Source: Lunularia cruciata (taxonomy: Eukaryota; Streptophyta; Marchantiopsida; Lunulariales; Lunulariaceae). From it: a stretch of DNA of 64,000 bases. Made by a program: the position numbers and the translations under genes. The DNA lies in assembly GCA_948567375.1 (NCBI GenBank), contig OX419759.1, positions 2,643,303-2,707,302 on the forward strand, read 5' to 3'. Shown here one piece after another: positions 34,300-48,043 of this stretch (within the stretch, counting starts at the first letter, position 1; the number at the start of each line of letters is the position of its first letter). The notes beneath the pieces were generated by a model that was not told the origin of the DNA, did not search any database, and worked only from the letters and a program-made list of their open reading frames with translations.

Positions 34300-37200
34300 G
34301 AGATGTCCATTTATATTTCATTATATATTTATTTGTTTATTCTTTTTAAGTCTTTTTGGTGACATTCATGTAGACTATCTTTCATGGTAGGAAAATTGGT
34401 TTGTGAATGATGATATTATTTTTGTCCATGTTTGTTCTATTATTTTTAATTATTCTATCTTTTATATCATATGCCCTTAAAGTTGTCTTTTAGCTCGGCA
34501 AATCTTATATAATATTTTAATTATATCATCTAAATTTCATCAAGTAACATACGTATCATTTGGATGAACGTTTTGCCTAATAATAGAAAAATCATAAGAA
34601 TATTTAAGTTGATCATATATATGTACTTTAGCACTCATAGAAAGATTAATGTCCTCTTATTGATTTTATATTTTATTTTAACATCTTTTATTCTAATACT
34701 ATTTAATTCTATGAGAAATAATGTACTTTTTCTACATGTCTACATAATTTAACACTATACATATAGTAAATAAACCAACTTAATATTCAATAGGATTATA
34801 AATTCATCATAAGTTATAGTTTGATTTTGAATATAATGATCTAGCATAATGATCAATATTAATTTGGCATTCTTTCTCTTTTTCAAATAGTTTAGATGAA
34901 GTAAATTTTATATCTCTAAGGAAATTTGTAAGTTTGTCTAGTTAGTTTCATAGTCTTGTTTTTATATGATGTTTATCTTGGGTTCAAATCAAAATTAATA
35001 AAAAATATAACAATTCATATAATATTGGAAGTTAAATAAAAAATATAATAATTCATTGAAGGTTCAAACTTTGGTTAAATTTGTAGCTACCATTACATGT
35101 TTATTCTAAAGGCAATTAACTATAAGTAACTCATAGCACATAGGCATTTTGACCCAAGACCATGGATACTTCTTTCAATAATCGCAGTAATGTGGTGAAG
35201 AAGCATAAGGTTGGGACAAAATAATTTGGTGACCATGAAAGCTAGCTATCTATTATATCTTTTGGCTTATTGCAAGTGCAAGATTAATGTTACTCAAAAA
35301 ATTACCATTAAAAATTTGAAAATCTAACTATATGGACTTTCTCAAGGAAACACATAATTCTTGTGCAAAGAAACAAATTATATTTCTATAAGAGGAGCTG
35401 CATTATAAATACATGCTTCACAATTCTTTTTGTAGCAAAATATCACATAAAGATATTGAGAAGAATGATCCCCAACATATGGACAAAATTTTATCCTAAA
35501 ATGAGGAAATTCTAGAACAGTTGAAAGTAATTGATGGACATGCAAGGTGCAACATGATTAAATTGAAAAATGAGTTGACTGCTAGCACTTTGACTCCATC
35601 AAAGTCAACAATTGTTGTAACCCAAACCAAGGTCAAATTTTCTACACCAAATGCAACCAAGTTCAAAAAAAATCACCAAAGAGAAAAGGACGCAACTACA
35701 AGCCAAAAAAGCTCAAACTTTCACAAGAAGATATAAAAAATGAATGCTATTAGAGAAGCCACTGTCAAAGTCTTCCAATTTCAATTAGGCATACCTAAAC
35801 AAAAGTTATGAGTGTTGAAAGATAAACTTAAATTTAGCAAAGCAAAGTCCAAACACAAAGATGAACAACAAAAACTTGAATCGTAAAGAGTAGCTTGCTT
35901 CCTTTTGTGACAATGGTGTGCTTATAGGTTTTCATGGAAAGCCAAGAACTTGGCTGATTTTAAATACAATTAACATTTATCATTCATCTAAACTTTGTAC
36001 TTTATGTGTTTGCATTGGATCTATGAATGATTTTTTTTCTCATGTTGCATTGTGCATTTATTTTATTGTGGTTGACTTTTGATCAAACTTCATGGTTAAT
36101 TTGCTTGATTTAGATGATCATCAGTTTAATGCTATCATATACTACAAGAAGATTCCAAACACTCACAACACAAAAGAGCATCGATAGTCTTTAACTCTAC
36201 AAGTGGTCTCAACTCACTATACAATGAATGAACAAAATATCTTGTTTATTGTTCCAAGTTACAAAGTTGATAAAAAAATTGGTTGCAACACACATGATTA
36301 AATTGTGTGAAATTATTACATTGGCATTTTATATATTCAATTCAATGCACCATGAAGCATAGTAAATGAACATATCCTTTGATAATCAACAAACATCACA
36401 ATAATATCTTTAGAAATAACTAACAATTTGCAAAATAAGATCTAATATGGATGTAAACAAGCATTTAACTATTATAAAAGTTTGTTAATTTGTTATGAAA
36501 GCAAGAAAAGATTCCTTGATTTCTTGTTTGTCTAGATACCAAAGTTTATACTAATCAAACATTAACTTATAATGAGAGCCATCAATGCAATTGTTATGAT
36601 ACCAAGAACTACGGAGACCATCTTGAGTCTTCAAGCTAGTGTGGCTCCATTCATGTCAGTCATTGCTGTAGCAAAAATAGGGGTGATAAAAATTTTAGTA
36701 TGGAAAATAGAGTTCCAATTATTGCGTTGCATTGTAAGAATGGTGAGCATTTCAATTCTATCAAAGGCTTCTATAGAGACTGCCTCAAATTTACTCATAA
36801 GTTGTACTACCACCGTCTAAGTGCATTTTTCCACCCCTTATAAAATTTTGATCCATTGCTCCTAGTGAGTTAGTCAGCTTCACCTTCCTCAACCCTTCGC
36901 ATTTCTTAAGTCAAAATTGCAATAGTAATTTTGACAAAGGATCTCTTGGGTGTAACATTCCATCCTCATTTCCAACTTTGTATATGAAAACACTTGAAAC
37001 AAGGATGTCATCATGATTGCAATGTACAGTCCTCAATTCCTCTTTTGTAAATGAATGTGAAAAAGTTGCAAAATGGAGTTATTAAAGAGACAATGCAAAA
37101 AATCCTCACAAAAGAAATGAAAACATGCAAGTTTTACATATTGTTCTTGTGCTTTGATTTTCATTGACAAATGTTAAGGATCACCATTATCCAAGAAATA

Positions 37201-38140
37201 TGCCATTAGAAAAGATGTGGCTTTAGGTCAATTGGCGAGATCTCTACATGTAGGAGATACTTACTTTAGGATCCTAATGTATATAGAGGTTAAGGAATTC
37301 TCCATCTTATAGGGACAAATTAGATATGAAAGTCATGATCATTTGCAACCAAACTTCATTAAAAGACGGTGTAAATTACCAAAAGTCCAATCTTTCATAA
37401 ATTTGTATTAGTATTTCTTAAAAACTTGTTACATAAAAAGAGTTATTATCTCCCTCAATCTAGAGCTTCTTGCCATTGGTTACAAAATTTCATAATGGAT
37501 CAAAGAATGCAATTGAAGTGTTGTTCACTTGCAACATCATTCCACCTTCTTTCAAATGATTGAGATTATTAGTATCGAGTGCCTTTGGATGTTCCTCTTC
37601 TTGTACTTTAGTTTACAACTTATGCTATTGTATAATTAACATCAAGTTTACAATTTGATTAAGGATTGTTTTCTCTTCATAGTTTGTGATCAAGATAAGT
37701 GGACCAAATATTTCTCTCATAGGTGTTGTTATTTCATCAAAAACTAACATATGAAAATTAGCAATTGATACATGAATTGTACTTTGCATTTGGATGCACA
37801 CCATAAAAATTTGACAAAATGCAAAAAGAAATGTAGAACATATAGCATAGCACACAAGAAGATAGAATGCACACAAGCTAGAAAAGAAGCAGAGTACAAA
37901 CAAAAGAGGGAGGGAAGGAGCGGCAAAAGCAAACACTACAAATGAACTTCTATATGTCAAAAGCCCAATCATTGACAAACCCTTTGGTAGTAAGATCTTT
38001 CTCTAAAATGTCTCCAAAATCAACAATAAAAAAACCCAAATAAGACCAACAAATCTTGTTTTCATTCTATTACAAGATTCAAATATTTGAGGAAAAATAT
38101 GACATTGATTAAGGCATAAACTATCATCTAAAATATATTT
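34300..38140. other. AT-rich non-coding stretch
   Basis: Scattered short ORFs (for example 35,521-35,736, lysine- and threonine-rich) have no recognisable domain. No element ends found. Confidence 0.45.
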
Positions 38141-38149
38141 TAAATCCAC

Positions 38150-38650
38150 TTATTCCTCAACGTGCCTTGACAAGTTTGTGAGCATGTTGCACATTGAATG
38201 CTTGCAACACTGTATTGTTGCTCGTACATTATCAACTTCTCTTCCATCCATATATCAAAGCACAAAGCATATTCATGCACTCATATAACCTACATCTCCA
38301 TGTAGGTATTCTTGAATGATGTCAAAATTGTCACTTTGAAAGTATTCACACCATTGATTATAAATATGATTGACTAGTAAACACCTAACATAAAAAAAGA
38401 CTTGCATATTTTACACCCATATAATTTATGAGGCTCTTGTGATCAATGATCACAATACCATTAAAGCATTATATCTATTTCCTCTTGTTGTAGTAGCACT
38501 TGTGGAGCTCAATTTTTGGTTGCTTGATATAGCACAATGCGCCATCAATGTGTCCAAGGCAACTAGGAAATTATGATAACACATGGCCAAGTTCTTTGAG
38601 ATTATAATTCAATGGCTTCAAGCTATTGAATTTCATCAAACAAACATGTA
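38150..38650 (-). pseudogene. PIF/Harbinger-like transposase remnant
   Basis: Minus-strand broken frames read FPSCLGHIDGALCYI...CYYNKRK...VIIDHKSLINYMGVKYA, then EYFQS...IIQEYLHGDVGYMSA. In PIF/Harbinger transposases the DDE_4 domain has an IGAIDGTHI block with the first Asp, a YYNRKG-like block, a CDHRGRFTD-like block and a GDSGYPL-like block with the second Asp, in that order. Stops and frameshifts between blocks show it is dead. The call depends on short motifs, so confidence is moderate. Confidence 0.5.
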
Positions 38651-39498
38651 TAGTGGAAGCTACAAATGAGATGTTTGAATTTAACAATTTATGCATGCAA
38701 TTCTAATTTATTGTCTTGTAATAAACACAAATTTTATGTTTAACATATAAAATGTAAGTAAATAGTCGTTCAAAGGGTGGTAAGTTGGTAAGATGTCTTT
38801 CTTTTGACTATAATATTACATATATTGCAAAGATGTTGTGCCAAAATAGAGCAAACCCTATGACATAACCACTCCCATTCACACTATGTGAATTCTATCA
38901 TTATGAAAAAAATAAATGTATGCACCAATGTAAAATTTCCAAGCACTCAACCTTAGGCAATAATCAGTAATCCATATCACCAAATTTGTTGCAATCAGCA
39001 AGAAAGAATATGGATTTCCACTATACAAGCTTGCATAGCCTGACCATGTTGCTCAATGATAATAGTGAGCACTTTGTACATATGATCCATATCAATATCA
39101 CTATCAAAAAAGGGACTCAAACATTTCTAAGCATTGTGCCAGCATATTAGAAAATTTTGTGCATGAGCATCTTATGGAAACACTTGGTAAACTCATGAAA
39201 AGGTAGTTTTGGTCTGTTTGTAAGTTTAGCCATACTTGTAGAATAGCGTATTTGCATGTGCAAATATTCATCCTCTAATACAAGTTTAACATGCGTTTAG
39301 AGTTTTTGTATACAATATTAATACATATCAGCTTTATACTAAAATAACATCCAAATATGCTTTTCTTTCACAATCATCTTTTCTTAAGTTTAGTGACTCT
39401 TTTTGTCATCATAAAACATGACCTCTTTTACTTTATTATCTCATAACTATAAGTTGTCATTTTCATTTACCCATGATTATGACTACTAGATCATGCTT

Positions 39499-39907
39499 AT
39501 AAAAGACCAAGAAGAGAATTAAGAGAATGGAAGATTGGGGTGAAATGTCACATTGGGATTCTTGAACATGGGAAACTATGAATGCCTAATACGAGCTTAG
39601 GCTTGGTATTCATAGGAAAATATACAAGGCTCTTGAGAAGTTTCTCAAGAAGCTTTCTTCCATAAGTTGATTACTTGACGTGCAAGCTAAACTAGCCAAG
39701 AAGCTTCCCAAGAAGTTTATTTCTATAAGCCACCTACTTGGCTTGCAAACTAAGCTAGCCAAGAAGCTTCATCCTTGGTATGCACATTATCCAATACTTG
39801 GAAAGTGCCAAGCAACTTCTTAGATATTTTTGGAATACTCTTAGCTAATTTGGATTGTTTGCTACTCCGTTAGTCTCCACTAACTCATGGGCAAGCTCCA
39901 TATTACA
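39499..39907 (-). repeat. Solo LTR related to chromovirus 2
   Basis: Resembles the 400-bp LTR at 16,161-16,560 from its start (TAAAAGACCAAGAAGAG) to its end (CTCCATATTACA), including the GAAGCTTC palindromes and the TATTCATAGG promoter-like part. No internal region adjoins it, as expected after recombination between two LTRs. It is the most divergent of the three LTRs in the window, and both trimeric heat-shock elements have decayed. No clear target duplication remains. Confidence 0.85.
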
Positions 39908-41830
39908 ATAACAACTTACCTTTGTAGTTAAACCACTTATTATCACTAGAACCAAAAATTACCACTTTGCAACCTACAATTTTAGTAGTAATGCCAAACC
40001 CTAACAATCACTTATTCTAAGGTTATCTTGATACTCCATTAGCTTATATAACATGCTCCCCTAATATTCTATTTTGATCTTATCATAACCAAACAAAATA
40101 CCACTCTACTCAAATTTATACCTTCAATTAGTTTATCTATTTATTGTAATTACAAAATTTTATTATTTATTAATTTATTCTTATAATATTATTATTTCCA
40201 CTATTTAAATCATGTGATATATTTGCAATTCATTTGTAAAGTGAAATATTAATCATTTAAGCAACTGTCTCTAATATTTAGGAATATATACTACACATAA
40301 ACCTAGCATTGAGAATTTTACATATACTCTGAAGTGAAACTTTAATTATTTTATCCATATTTTATATATGATAGTCTAAAACTATTTTTTATGATATTTA
40401 ATTTGAATAAATATAATAATTCAATATCATTCATACAAAATATTGAAGACATTTCTCAAGTTAGAATCCAATAAAAACACATAATATAATCATAATTTCA
40501 TATAAAATTTTCACATTTTGTCTATCTTTCATTTTCAGTTGAAGATTGACTATGTAACATGCAACAATCATAAATAGTTATGATATTGTGGATGAAACTT
40601 CAAACTATAAAACTAGATAAGCATTATTCAAAAAAAGTTGTTTCTTTTCCCCTATTTATAAGGACAATAAACATAACTTTTATGTAAAAGTTATTCTTTT
40701 TCATTAATAAACAAATAAGGGTTACCACACTTAATATAATTTCTTATAATAATCAATATAATTAATTTTGATATCCATGATTTTTATTACAAGATTGCAA
40801 TATTAACTTGCCTTATGTAATATGAACATTATCTTAAAATTATTTTAGAAAAAAACTAGATGATAACTTACAACAAAATTTAAAGAATTAATATTGTATT
40901 AACAAGCAATACTAAGTTCCTCTATGTTTTAATATGGAATCTATTTACAAATTGTATTGCTATCTATATAAAAATAGGTTAGTTTGTAATACTTTCTATT
41001 ATGCATTAATTTCATTGTTTTATTCTTTCTATATATGAAATGAATATATTTTAAGTTATAGTTAATTTTATTGAACCAACACTAATTGTGATTCTTCTAT
41101 CAACACAAGTACAAATAAAAAATAAAAAATCATGTATGATTTAAGTACAAAAACAATTGGATAGATTACACCTGCTTTTATATAACATGTTATATGTTTT
41201 TCAACTTCAATAAGTTTCTTATCTTTTTTGTGAGGTAATTTCTATATATTTATATGTATATTACTATTTTATAAACACTGTATTTCATATGTTTGAAATT
41301 ATAAAAATAATCAATTCAAAATTTACTTTTGTTGATGCTTTCATAGAGAATAGTTTTCTACTCCACTCTATCTATCTATTGGAGATAATAAGTTCATGTT
41401 TTAAATATCAATAGATGGATCTTTTCTTCTCATATTCAAATGGATAATTCTCAATACTCAATGGATAGATTTTTATATAAGACCCTAATTTATATTAATT
41501 TTAATTGGTACTTGAATTATATCACTTTAGATATGATCATACTTTTATTAAAATCTAACATTTCATTTTTATCTATAGTATATAAAATTATAACAAGTTA
41601 TATATGTATTACCTATAGGGTATTGATTATATAAATATAAATATAAATATTTATTTATTTGTTTCTTTATTCTTATATATATTTATATATATAAGAGGAG
41701 AGAAAGAGTAACTAAATTACAAACTTTAAATATAACTCCTTGAGAGATGACATAACTAAACAGATAAAACGATGATACGAAAGCATCATTGGATCTTTAA
41801 CTTGAAGCAACATGAGCTAACCCATTAATG
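39908..41830. other. Very AT-rich non-coding stretch
   Basis: No coding signal and no repeat that I can define. Confidence 0.45.
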
Positions 41831-42019
41831 TAAATATTATCATAAGATCTCCTCCCGATAGGATAATAGAAGTAGGGAATGGGAATGGAGAGATTCTACA
41901 CAAATTATATGTATTATGTACTTGATGTAGATATTATCTTAAGATTTCCTATGTATAATATAATAGAAGTAGAGCAATGGAAAGATTCAACACAAATCAA
42001 GTGTATTATGTACTTAAGT
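41831..42019. repeat. Tandem duplication, 2 x ~95 bp
   Basis: Segments 41,831-41,927 and 41,928-42,019 share ATAATAGAAGTAG and GTATTATGTACTT with divergence between them. Non-coding. Confidence 0.7.
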
Positions 42020-42419
42020 TGGACAAAACATTACATCTCTTACCTTCATATTTATTCCTTATCATATTTCACCATATTTTCATTTTACCTACAATCTACG
42101 TATAACTATTTTAAAGAACAGCAGTAACTGTGTGTCGGAGGGAACATATGAAGCTTTAGCATGCTTTGTTGAGTATTATAAATCCCTTACCCAATCTGCT
42201 TAAAGTTATAACTACTAAATGAATCAACCTAAATTAAATACAAATTTCGAATATAAAAATGGTACTAACCTAATATAAGTAAATAAATTTATACTGTTCC
42301 ATATTTTGGCCAGTTGTAACAAGATTTATATCTTTTTAATATCAATCATCTGACTTACATCAGCCTAATTAAGCACACCGAGTCTAGTTAAACCTCAATT
42401 AATTTGGTTTTGACATTAT

Positions 42420-45400
42420 TTAGAGTAACTTGGAATTAATTAAAACGTAAATTATTAACTATGCTATATTTACAAAACAAGCGTCAAAATACAAAACAGA
42501 CAACACTTAATGGATATATTACTGCTACACTTTCTTCAATGGATCATTTTATGCATACTTTGATATTTAATTGCTCTAGTAATACATTTAATTCCACTTT
42601 TACAATGCTACCTTACTTTTGGAAAAGGAAGTCTAGTAGCTCTTGAGCTATCGAATATACTTATCTTACCTGCATGTCCAACAATTAATTAGAGATTTAT
42701 CTTATGCAACGAATTGCTACTATATATTAAATGAATATAGATTTTTTATAATGTATATTATTTGACAATTAGTTTATGATTTATGACTTCAAAATACCTA
42801 TTAGAATCTTAATTCACAAAGAAATTAATATGTTACATAATCAATATTATGTGACTAGATGGACCTCAATAACACTATATGATGTTTTAATACTATACGT
42901 AATTTGGGAAGGATATAAACAAAAAAGAACCGATCAATAGTTACATTATGAATGTTTAGAAATGATATTTGCTACGTGAAAATAGTAAGGTTTACATGAG
43001 TTTTGCATAGTACTCATCTTGTTTAGAAAAAGGGTTTGGATTGAAGACGTTTAAGTCCTAAATTTTCCAGTATTGGACTGCATGAGCGATGAACCTTGCG
43101 ACATCTTACATGTGATAAAATACTGTATATACGTTCAAATAAACTTATTTAAATCCAGAACATAAAATCAATTCAAGTTTTACAATTTGAAAAATTCCAT
43201 ATTATATTTCTGTATTTATTATTTATATTATAGACAATTTTCATTAACGAATATATGATGGAATCACATTCAAAGCAGATAACATTATCAGAAAAGGTCT
43301 AATGAAACAATATCCGTCCTCTGATTAGATACGACCCGTTCTTTTTTATTACCTTGTATCGGGTGCGTCTAATGAAGGTACAGGGTATATGATAATGCAG
43401 TAATAACTTAGAATTAATTGAAACACATATTATTAACTATGTTATATTGATCAAACAAGCTCCAGAACGAGTGTCAAACTACAAAATATATAATAATTAA
43501 TGGATATATTACTGCTACATTTTCTTCAATAGATTATTTTTATGCATACTACTTATATTCAGTTGCTCTAGTAATACATTTAATTACAATGTTACCTTGC
43601 TTTTGAAAAAGTCAGTTTAGTAGCTCCTAAGCTATCGAATATACTTATAAATTTGATGTTAGCTGCATGTCAATAATTAAATTGAGATTCATCTCATGCA
43701 ATTCTTCGCTGCTATATAAAACATGTCTTATTTGCCGATTAGTTTGGATTTGTCATAATACATGACTTCAAACCACCTATTAGAACCTTCATTCACAAAG
43801 AAATTAATACTTTACATAAATTATTATTATATAACTAGATGGACCATAATAACTGTATATGAATTTTTTAGAATATAAGTAATTTAGAAAGATATTAAAA
43901 AAACCTGTCAATAGTTAACGATTTAAATTATAAATGTTTAGCAATGTTATTTGCTATGTGCAAAGTGTTTAGTTATCAAGGTAAAATCGATGTACAAATA
44001 ATTCGGTGGAAATACTAATATATAGAGCAATAATATATGGAAACGCTCCGACTAGTTTAGGTAAATAACAGTACAAGATAGAAAAAGAGTATATAGAATA
44101 GTTAAACTTCATTAAATGGTCATGAATCATACATCTATATTGATTGTTTAAATTTAGAGAGTAGCCACGCGTATATGATAAGTACGTAGACCCTTAATTA
44201 TTGATTCTGATCCTTGTATTCTCTGAGAAGTGTATTTTTAAGCTATATTTCCCTATATTCCCTTTATTTCATTCAAAATTAACATGTTATGTCAATTTAA
44301 TACATAATTACTTCATTTAGCATTATCTTCATTGAGAGATTGGCATCATTTGTATGTAAATATACGATAAGTTTTATGGAAAAAAAGTACATTAGCCGAT
44401 GAAATATAGACGTTGATAACCGCACAGTATAGTACTCACCTTGCTTAGAAAAAGGGTTTGGATTGAAAACCATAAATCCTAACTTTTCCACTATTGAACT
44501 GCATGAGCGAGGAACCTTGCGATATCTTTTATGTGACAAAATAATGTTTACTTTCAAAGAAACTTATTTAAATCCAAAACATCAAATCAGGACAAGTTTT
44601 ATAATTTGGAAAAATTCCATATTATGTTTATGTATTTATTATTTTATAATATAGATAAAAATCATAAACTAATATATGACGGATAAATTCAAAGCAAATA
44701 ACACTATCAAAATAGGTCTAATGGAACAAGATCAGTCCCCTAATTAGATACAATCCGTTCTTTTATATAACTTTGTATCAGTTGCGTCTAATAAAGATAC
44801 AGAGTATATGATAATGCAGTGATAACTTAGAATTAATTAAAACATATATTATTAATTATGTTATATTTATAAAACAAGCTTCAAAACAAGTGTTAAACTA
44901 CAATACTACAAACTACAAAGATAATAATTAATGGATATATTACTGCTACATTTTCTTCAATGGATATTTTTTAAGTATACTCCTTATTTCAATTGTTCTA
45001 GTAATACATTCAATTACAATGCTATATTATTTCCGCAAAAGTCAGCCTAGCAGCTCTTAAGCTATCAAATATACTTATAAACTTGATGTTAGCTGCATGT
45101 CCAGTAATTGAATTGAGAATGCAAGAATTGCTGCTACATATCAAAATGAATATAAAATGTTTATGAAACAAATTTCTTATCGACGATCAGTTTGAATTTA
45201 TCATAATACATGACTTCAAAGTACCTATTAGAATCTTAATTCACAAAGAATTAATACTTTACATAAATTATTTTTATATAACTAGATGGACCATAATAAC
45301 AGTCTATGCCATTTTAAGAATACAAGTAAGTTGGGAAAGATATAAATAAAAAAGATACGGATCAATAGGTAACGATTTACATTATGAATGTTTAGCAATG

Positions 45401-46240
45401 TTATTTGTTTTGTGCAAAGTGTTTGATTATCGAAGTAAAATTGACGTACAAATAATACGGTAGAAATACTAACATATGGGAGAATGCTATTTGGAAACAC
45501 TCCAATTAGTTTTGGTAAATAACAATACAAGAGGAAGAAAGTAAATGAATAGTTAAACTTCGATCAAATGGTCTTGAATCAAACATCTATATTGTTTGAT
45601 TACATATGATAATTACCTAGACCCTTAATTATTGATACTGATCCTTGTATTCTCTAAGAAATGTGTTTTTAAGCTATATTCCCTTTTGCAAAATTAACAT
45701 GTTGTGTCAGTTCGTTACAGTAATTACTTCATTTAGCATGTTTACTGAGAGATTGGCATCATTCTTATGTAAATATACGATAAGTTTTGTGGGAAAAAGT
45801 ACATTAGCCGATGGAAGTGAACAGACGTTGATAAGCGCACATGAGCATGGTACCCGCCTTGTTTAGAAAAAGGGTTTGGATTGAAAAGCATAAATCTTAA
45901 ATTTTCCACTCCTGGACTGTATGAGCGAGGAACCTTGCGATATCTTTTATGTGACAAAATACTGTTTACGTTTGAAGCAATTTATTCAAATCCAGAACAT
46001 AAAATCAATAAAATTTTTATAATTTGCAACATTCCATATTATATTTATGTATTTTATATTATAGATAAAATTCACAAACTAATATATGACGGAATCACCT
46101 AAATTCAAAGCAAATAAAATGGTCAGAAAATGTCTAATGGAAGAGATCAGTTCTCTAATATAATTAGAATATTTTATATTACTTGGTATCAGTTACGATA
46201 TAATAAAGATACAAAGTATATGACGATGCAGTGATTTATT
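42420..46240. repeat. Tandem array of three ~1.4-kb units
   Basis: Units begin near 42,425, 43,391 and 44,810. Each carries, in the same order, an AATTAATTAAAACATA-type start, GGATATATTACTGCTACA, AAAAAGGGTTTGGATTGAA, GAGCGAGGAACCTTGCGATA and GTATATGATAATGCAGT. Units 2 and 3 are about 1,415 bp. Unit 1 is about 970 bp and lacks a central block of roughly 450 bp. Short ORFs recur at the same place in units (for example 44,463-44,654 and 45,881-46,102) but are not convincing genes. Confidence 0.85.
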
Positions 46241-47140
46241 ATAAGAAGTTAGAATAAGAACGTACAATTATAGATATATTTTCTAATATATTAATTAAAA
46301 TCAATTTTTATCAACATATAAAAATATGTGAGGTGACTCTATTTTATTTTTAATTTATTTCCAACTCTAGTATTCATCCTATCCTTTTGTTTTCTCATCG
46401 GGTGGGTAGATAATATCCAATTTAACAACAATAAACTTAAAATACATAATACCTCTATGAATACAAATCTTATTATTATAAGAGAGCAGAGTGAGTAACT
46501 GAAATCTTACATCATAAGAGGACACAGTGAGTAACTAATACGATTTTGCTATAAGCATTTAATAGGAGTCAATTCTTTGAAGCTTAAATGGTCTTCATAT
46601 ATTAGTTTTTAACACCATACTAACAATGTGTTAATATTGCCAATATTTATTAACAATATTATCATTTGTGTTTTTAGAAAAGGTATTGGATTAGCTTCAC
46701 GGTATAATTTCTGTTAGGTGATATATTTCATAGAATAAAGTAGGTGTTTGTTTTCAAGTAGTTTGTACTATCTCGTTTCCATGATTATGCCACTCATGTT
46801 TCTACAAAAGGCAAGGTGAAGGCAGCCACTTGACTGTTCGAATGGATATCCTTCACTAAGTACTTGGGTAGATTGATCAAAGTTTTGACTTATTGATTAT
46901 CTATTTTGACTAAACCGCTACTTCTGTATTTTGTCAGGACAACTAAACCGTTAATCGGTGTTCCTCATAACTGCGTAATAAATATCAGTTAGAGAGTATC
47001 AGTTAGAGAAAACATGACGTTTATGTTAAGCAACGTTAGAATGTAGCTCAAATCATTCACTTAGTGTAATTACGAAAGACTGACAAAAAGAAGTGTAAAC
47101 ATCTCTGGAAGAGGAGAGTGAAAGTTCTTGTACTTGTGAG
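46241..47140. other. AT-rich non-coding stretch
   Basis: Nothing recognisable; base composition rises in GC towards the H2B promoter. Confidence 0.45.
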
Positions 47141-47443
47141 GGGATTGTTCTTATATCTCAAAGTCAAGTCGCAGAGGAATGTCTTCGGCACAACATGCCA
47201 TGGACGCCTGGGATTCATATCACCCTTACGCGCGCTATTGCACCCGCGATGCAGCGAGATCGCATAGAGCTCAGCCCGCTAAAATGTCACAGACCCTTCA
47301 TCTCGTCGTCCTGAAAGTAGTCTTTCACGGTCCACAGCTGGAAGGGGAGGGGGAGAACTGAAGGGGTCAGATTTGATCTCAGGGCCTTCGATCCGTGTGC
47401 CGGACTGACGAGAGATCCCATTGGTACGCACTCTTGAGGATCC

Positions 47444-47450
47444 TTTATAG
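47444..47450 (+). promoter_or_regulatory. TATA-like motif upstream of histone H2B
   Basis: TTTATAG about 165 bp before the H2B start. An inverted CCAAT (ATTGG) lies ~25 bp further upstream, and GATCCGTG near 47,391 is one base from the plant histone octamer complement GATCCGCG. Weak individually. Confidence 0.35.
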
Positions 47451-47614
47451 TGCTTTAGGTTTTCGGTCCTTCCACAACATCGTCTCATTCATTCTCTGTC
47501 AGCACTCGTTCTCTTCCCTTCAGCACCTTGTAGAGCAAATCCGGCTTGTAGATCGTATTGGCAGTGGTTCGAGCTCGGTTGTTGAAGTACCGAAGGCGCT
47601 AGTTATCTCGAGAG

Positions 47615-48043
47615 ATGGCGCCTAAGACAGCGGTTGATGCTGAGAAGACAGCAGGGAAAGGAAAGGGCGAGAAGAAGCCCCGAGGAAGGCCGAAAGCTGA
47701 GAAGAAGCCAGCCAAGGAGGGAGGTGCCAAGGAAGGAGGAGCGAAGAAGAAGAAGGCCAAGAGAGGAACAGAGACCTACAAGATTTACATCTATAAGGTG
47801 CTCAAGCAGGTTCATCCCGAATTTGGTATCTCGTCAAAGGCCATGGGGATCATGAATTCGTTCATTAACGATATTTTTGAGAAGTTAGCGCAAGAGGCCG
47901 CTAGACTGGCACGGTACAACAAGAAGCCTACCATTGCTTCTCGTGAGATCCAGACTGCTGTTAGGCTAATTCTACCAGGCGAGCTTGCAAAGCACGCCGT
48001 ATCCGAGGGAACCAAGGCGGTGACGAAGTTTACTAGTGCCTGA
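47615..48043 (+). CDS. Histone H2B
   Basis: Intronless 142-codon ORF. The N-terminal tail is long and lysine-rich ([15 protein letters not shown]), as in plant H2Bs. From about residue 50 the histone fold reads [61 protein letters not shown] and ends AVTKFTSA. The C-terminal Lys (residue 138) matches the site of H2B monoubiquitination in the family. H2B pairs with H2A in the nucleosome. The codon use is GC-richer than the flanks. It is transcribed on the opposite strand from H4, 14 kb away, and the two do not share a promoter. Confidence 0.98.
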   Translation: MAPKTAVDAEKTAGKGKGEKKPRGRPKAEKKPAKEGGAKEGGAKKKKAKRGTETYKIYIYKVLKQVHPEFGISSKAMGIMNSFINDIFEKLAQEAARLARYNKKPTIASREIQTAVRLILPGELAKHAVSEGTKAVTKFTSA

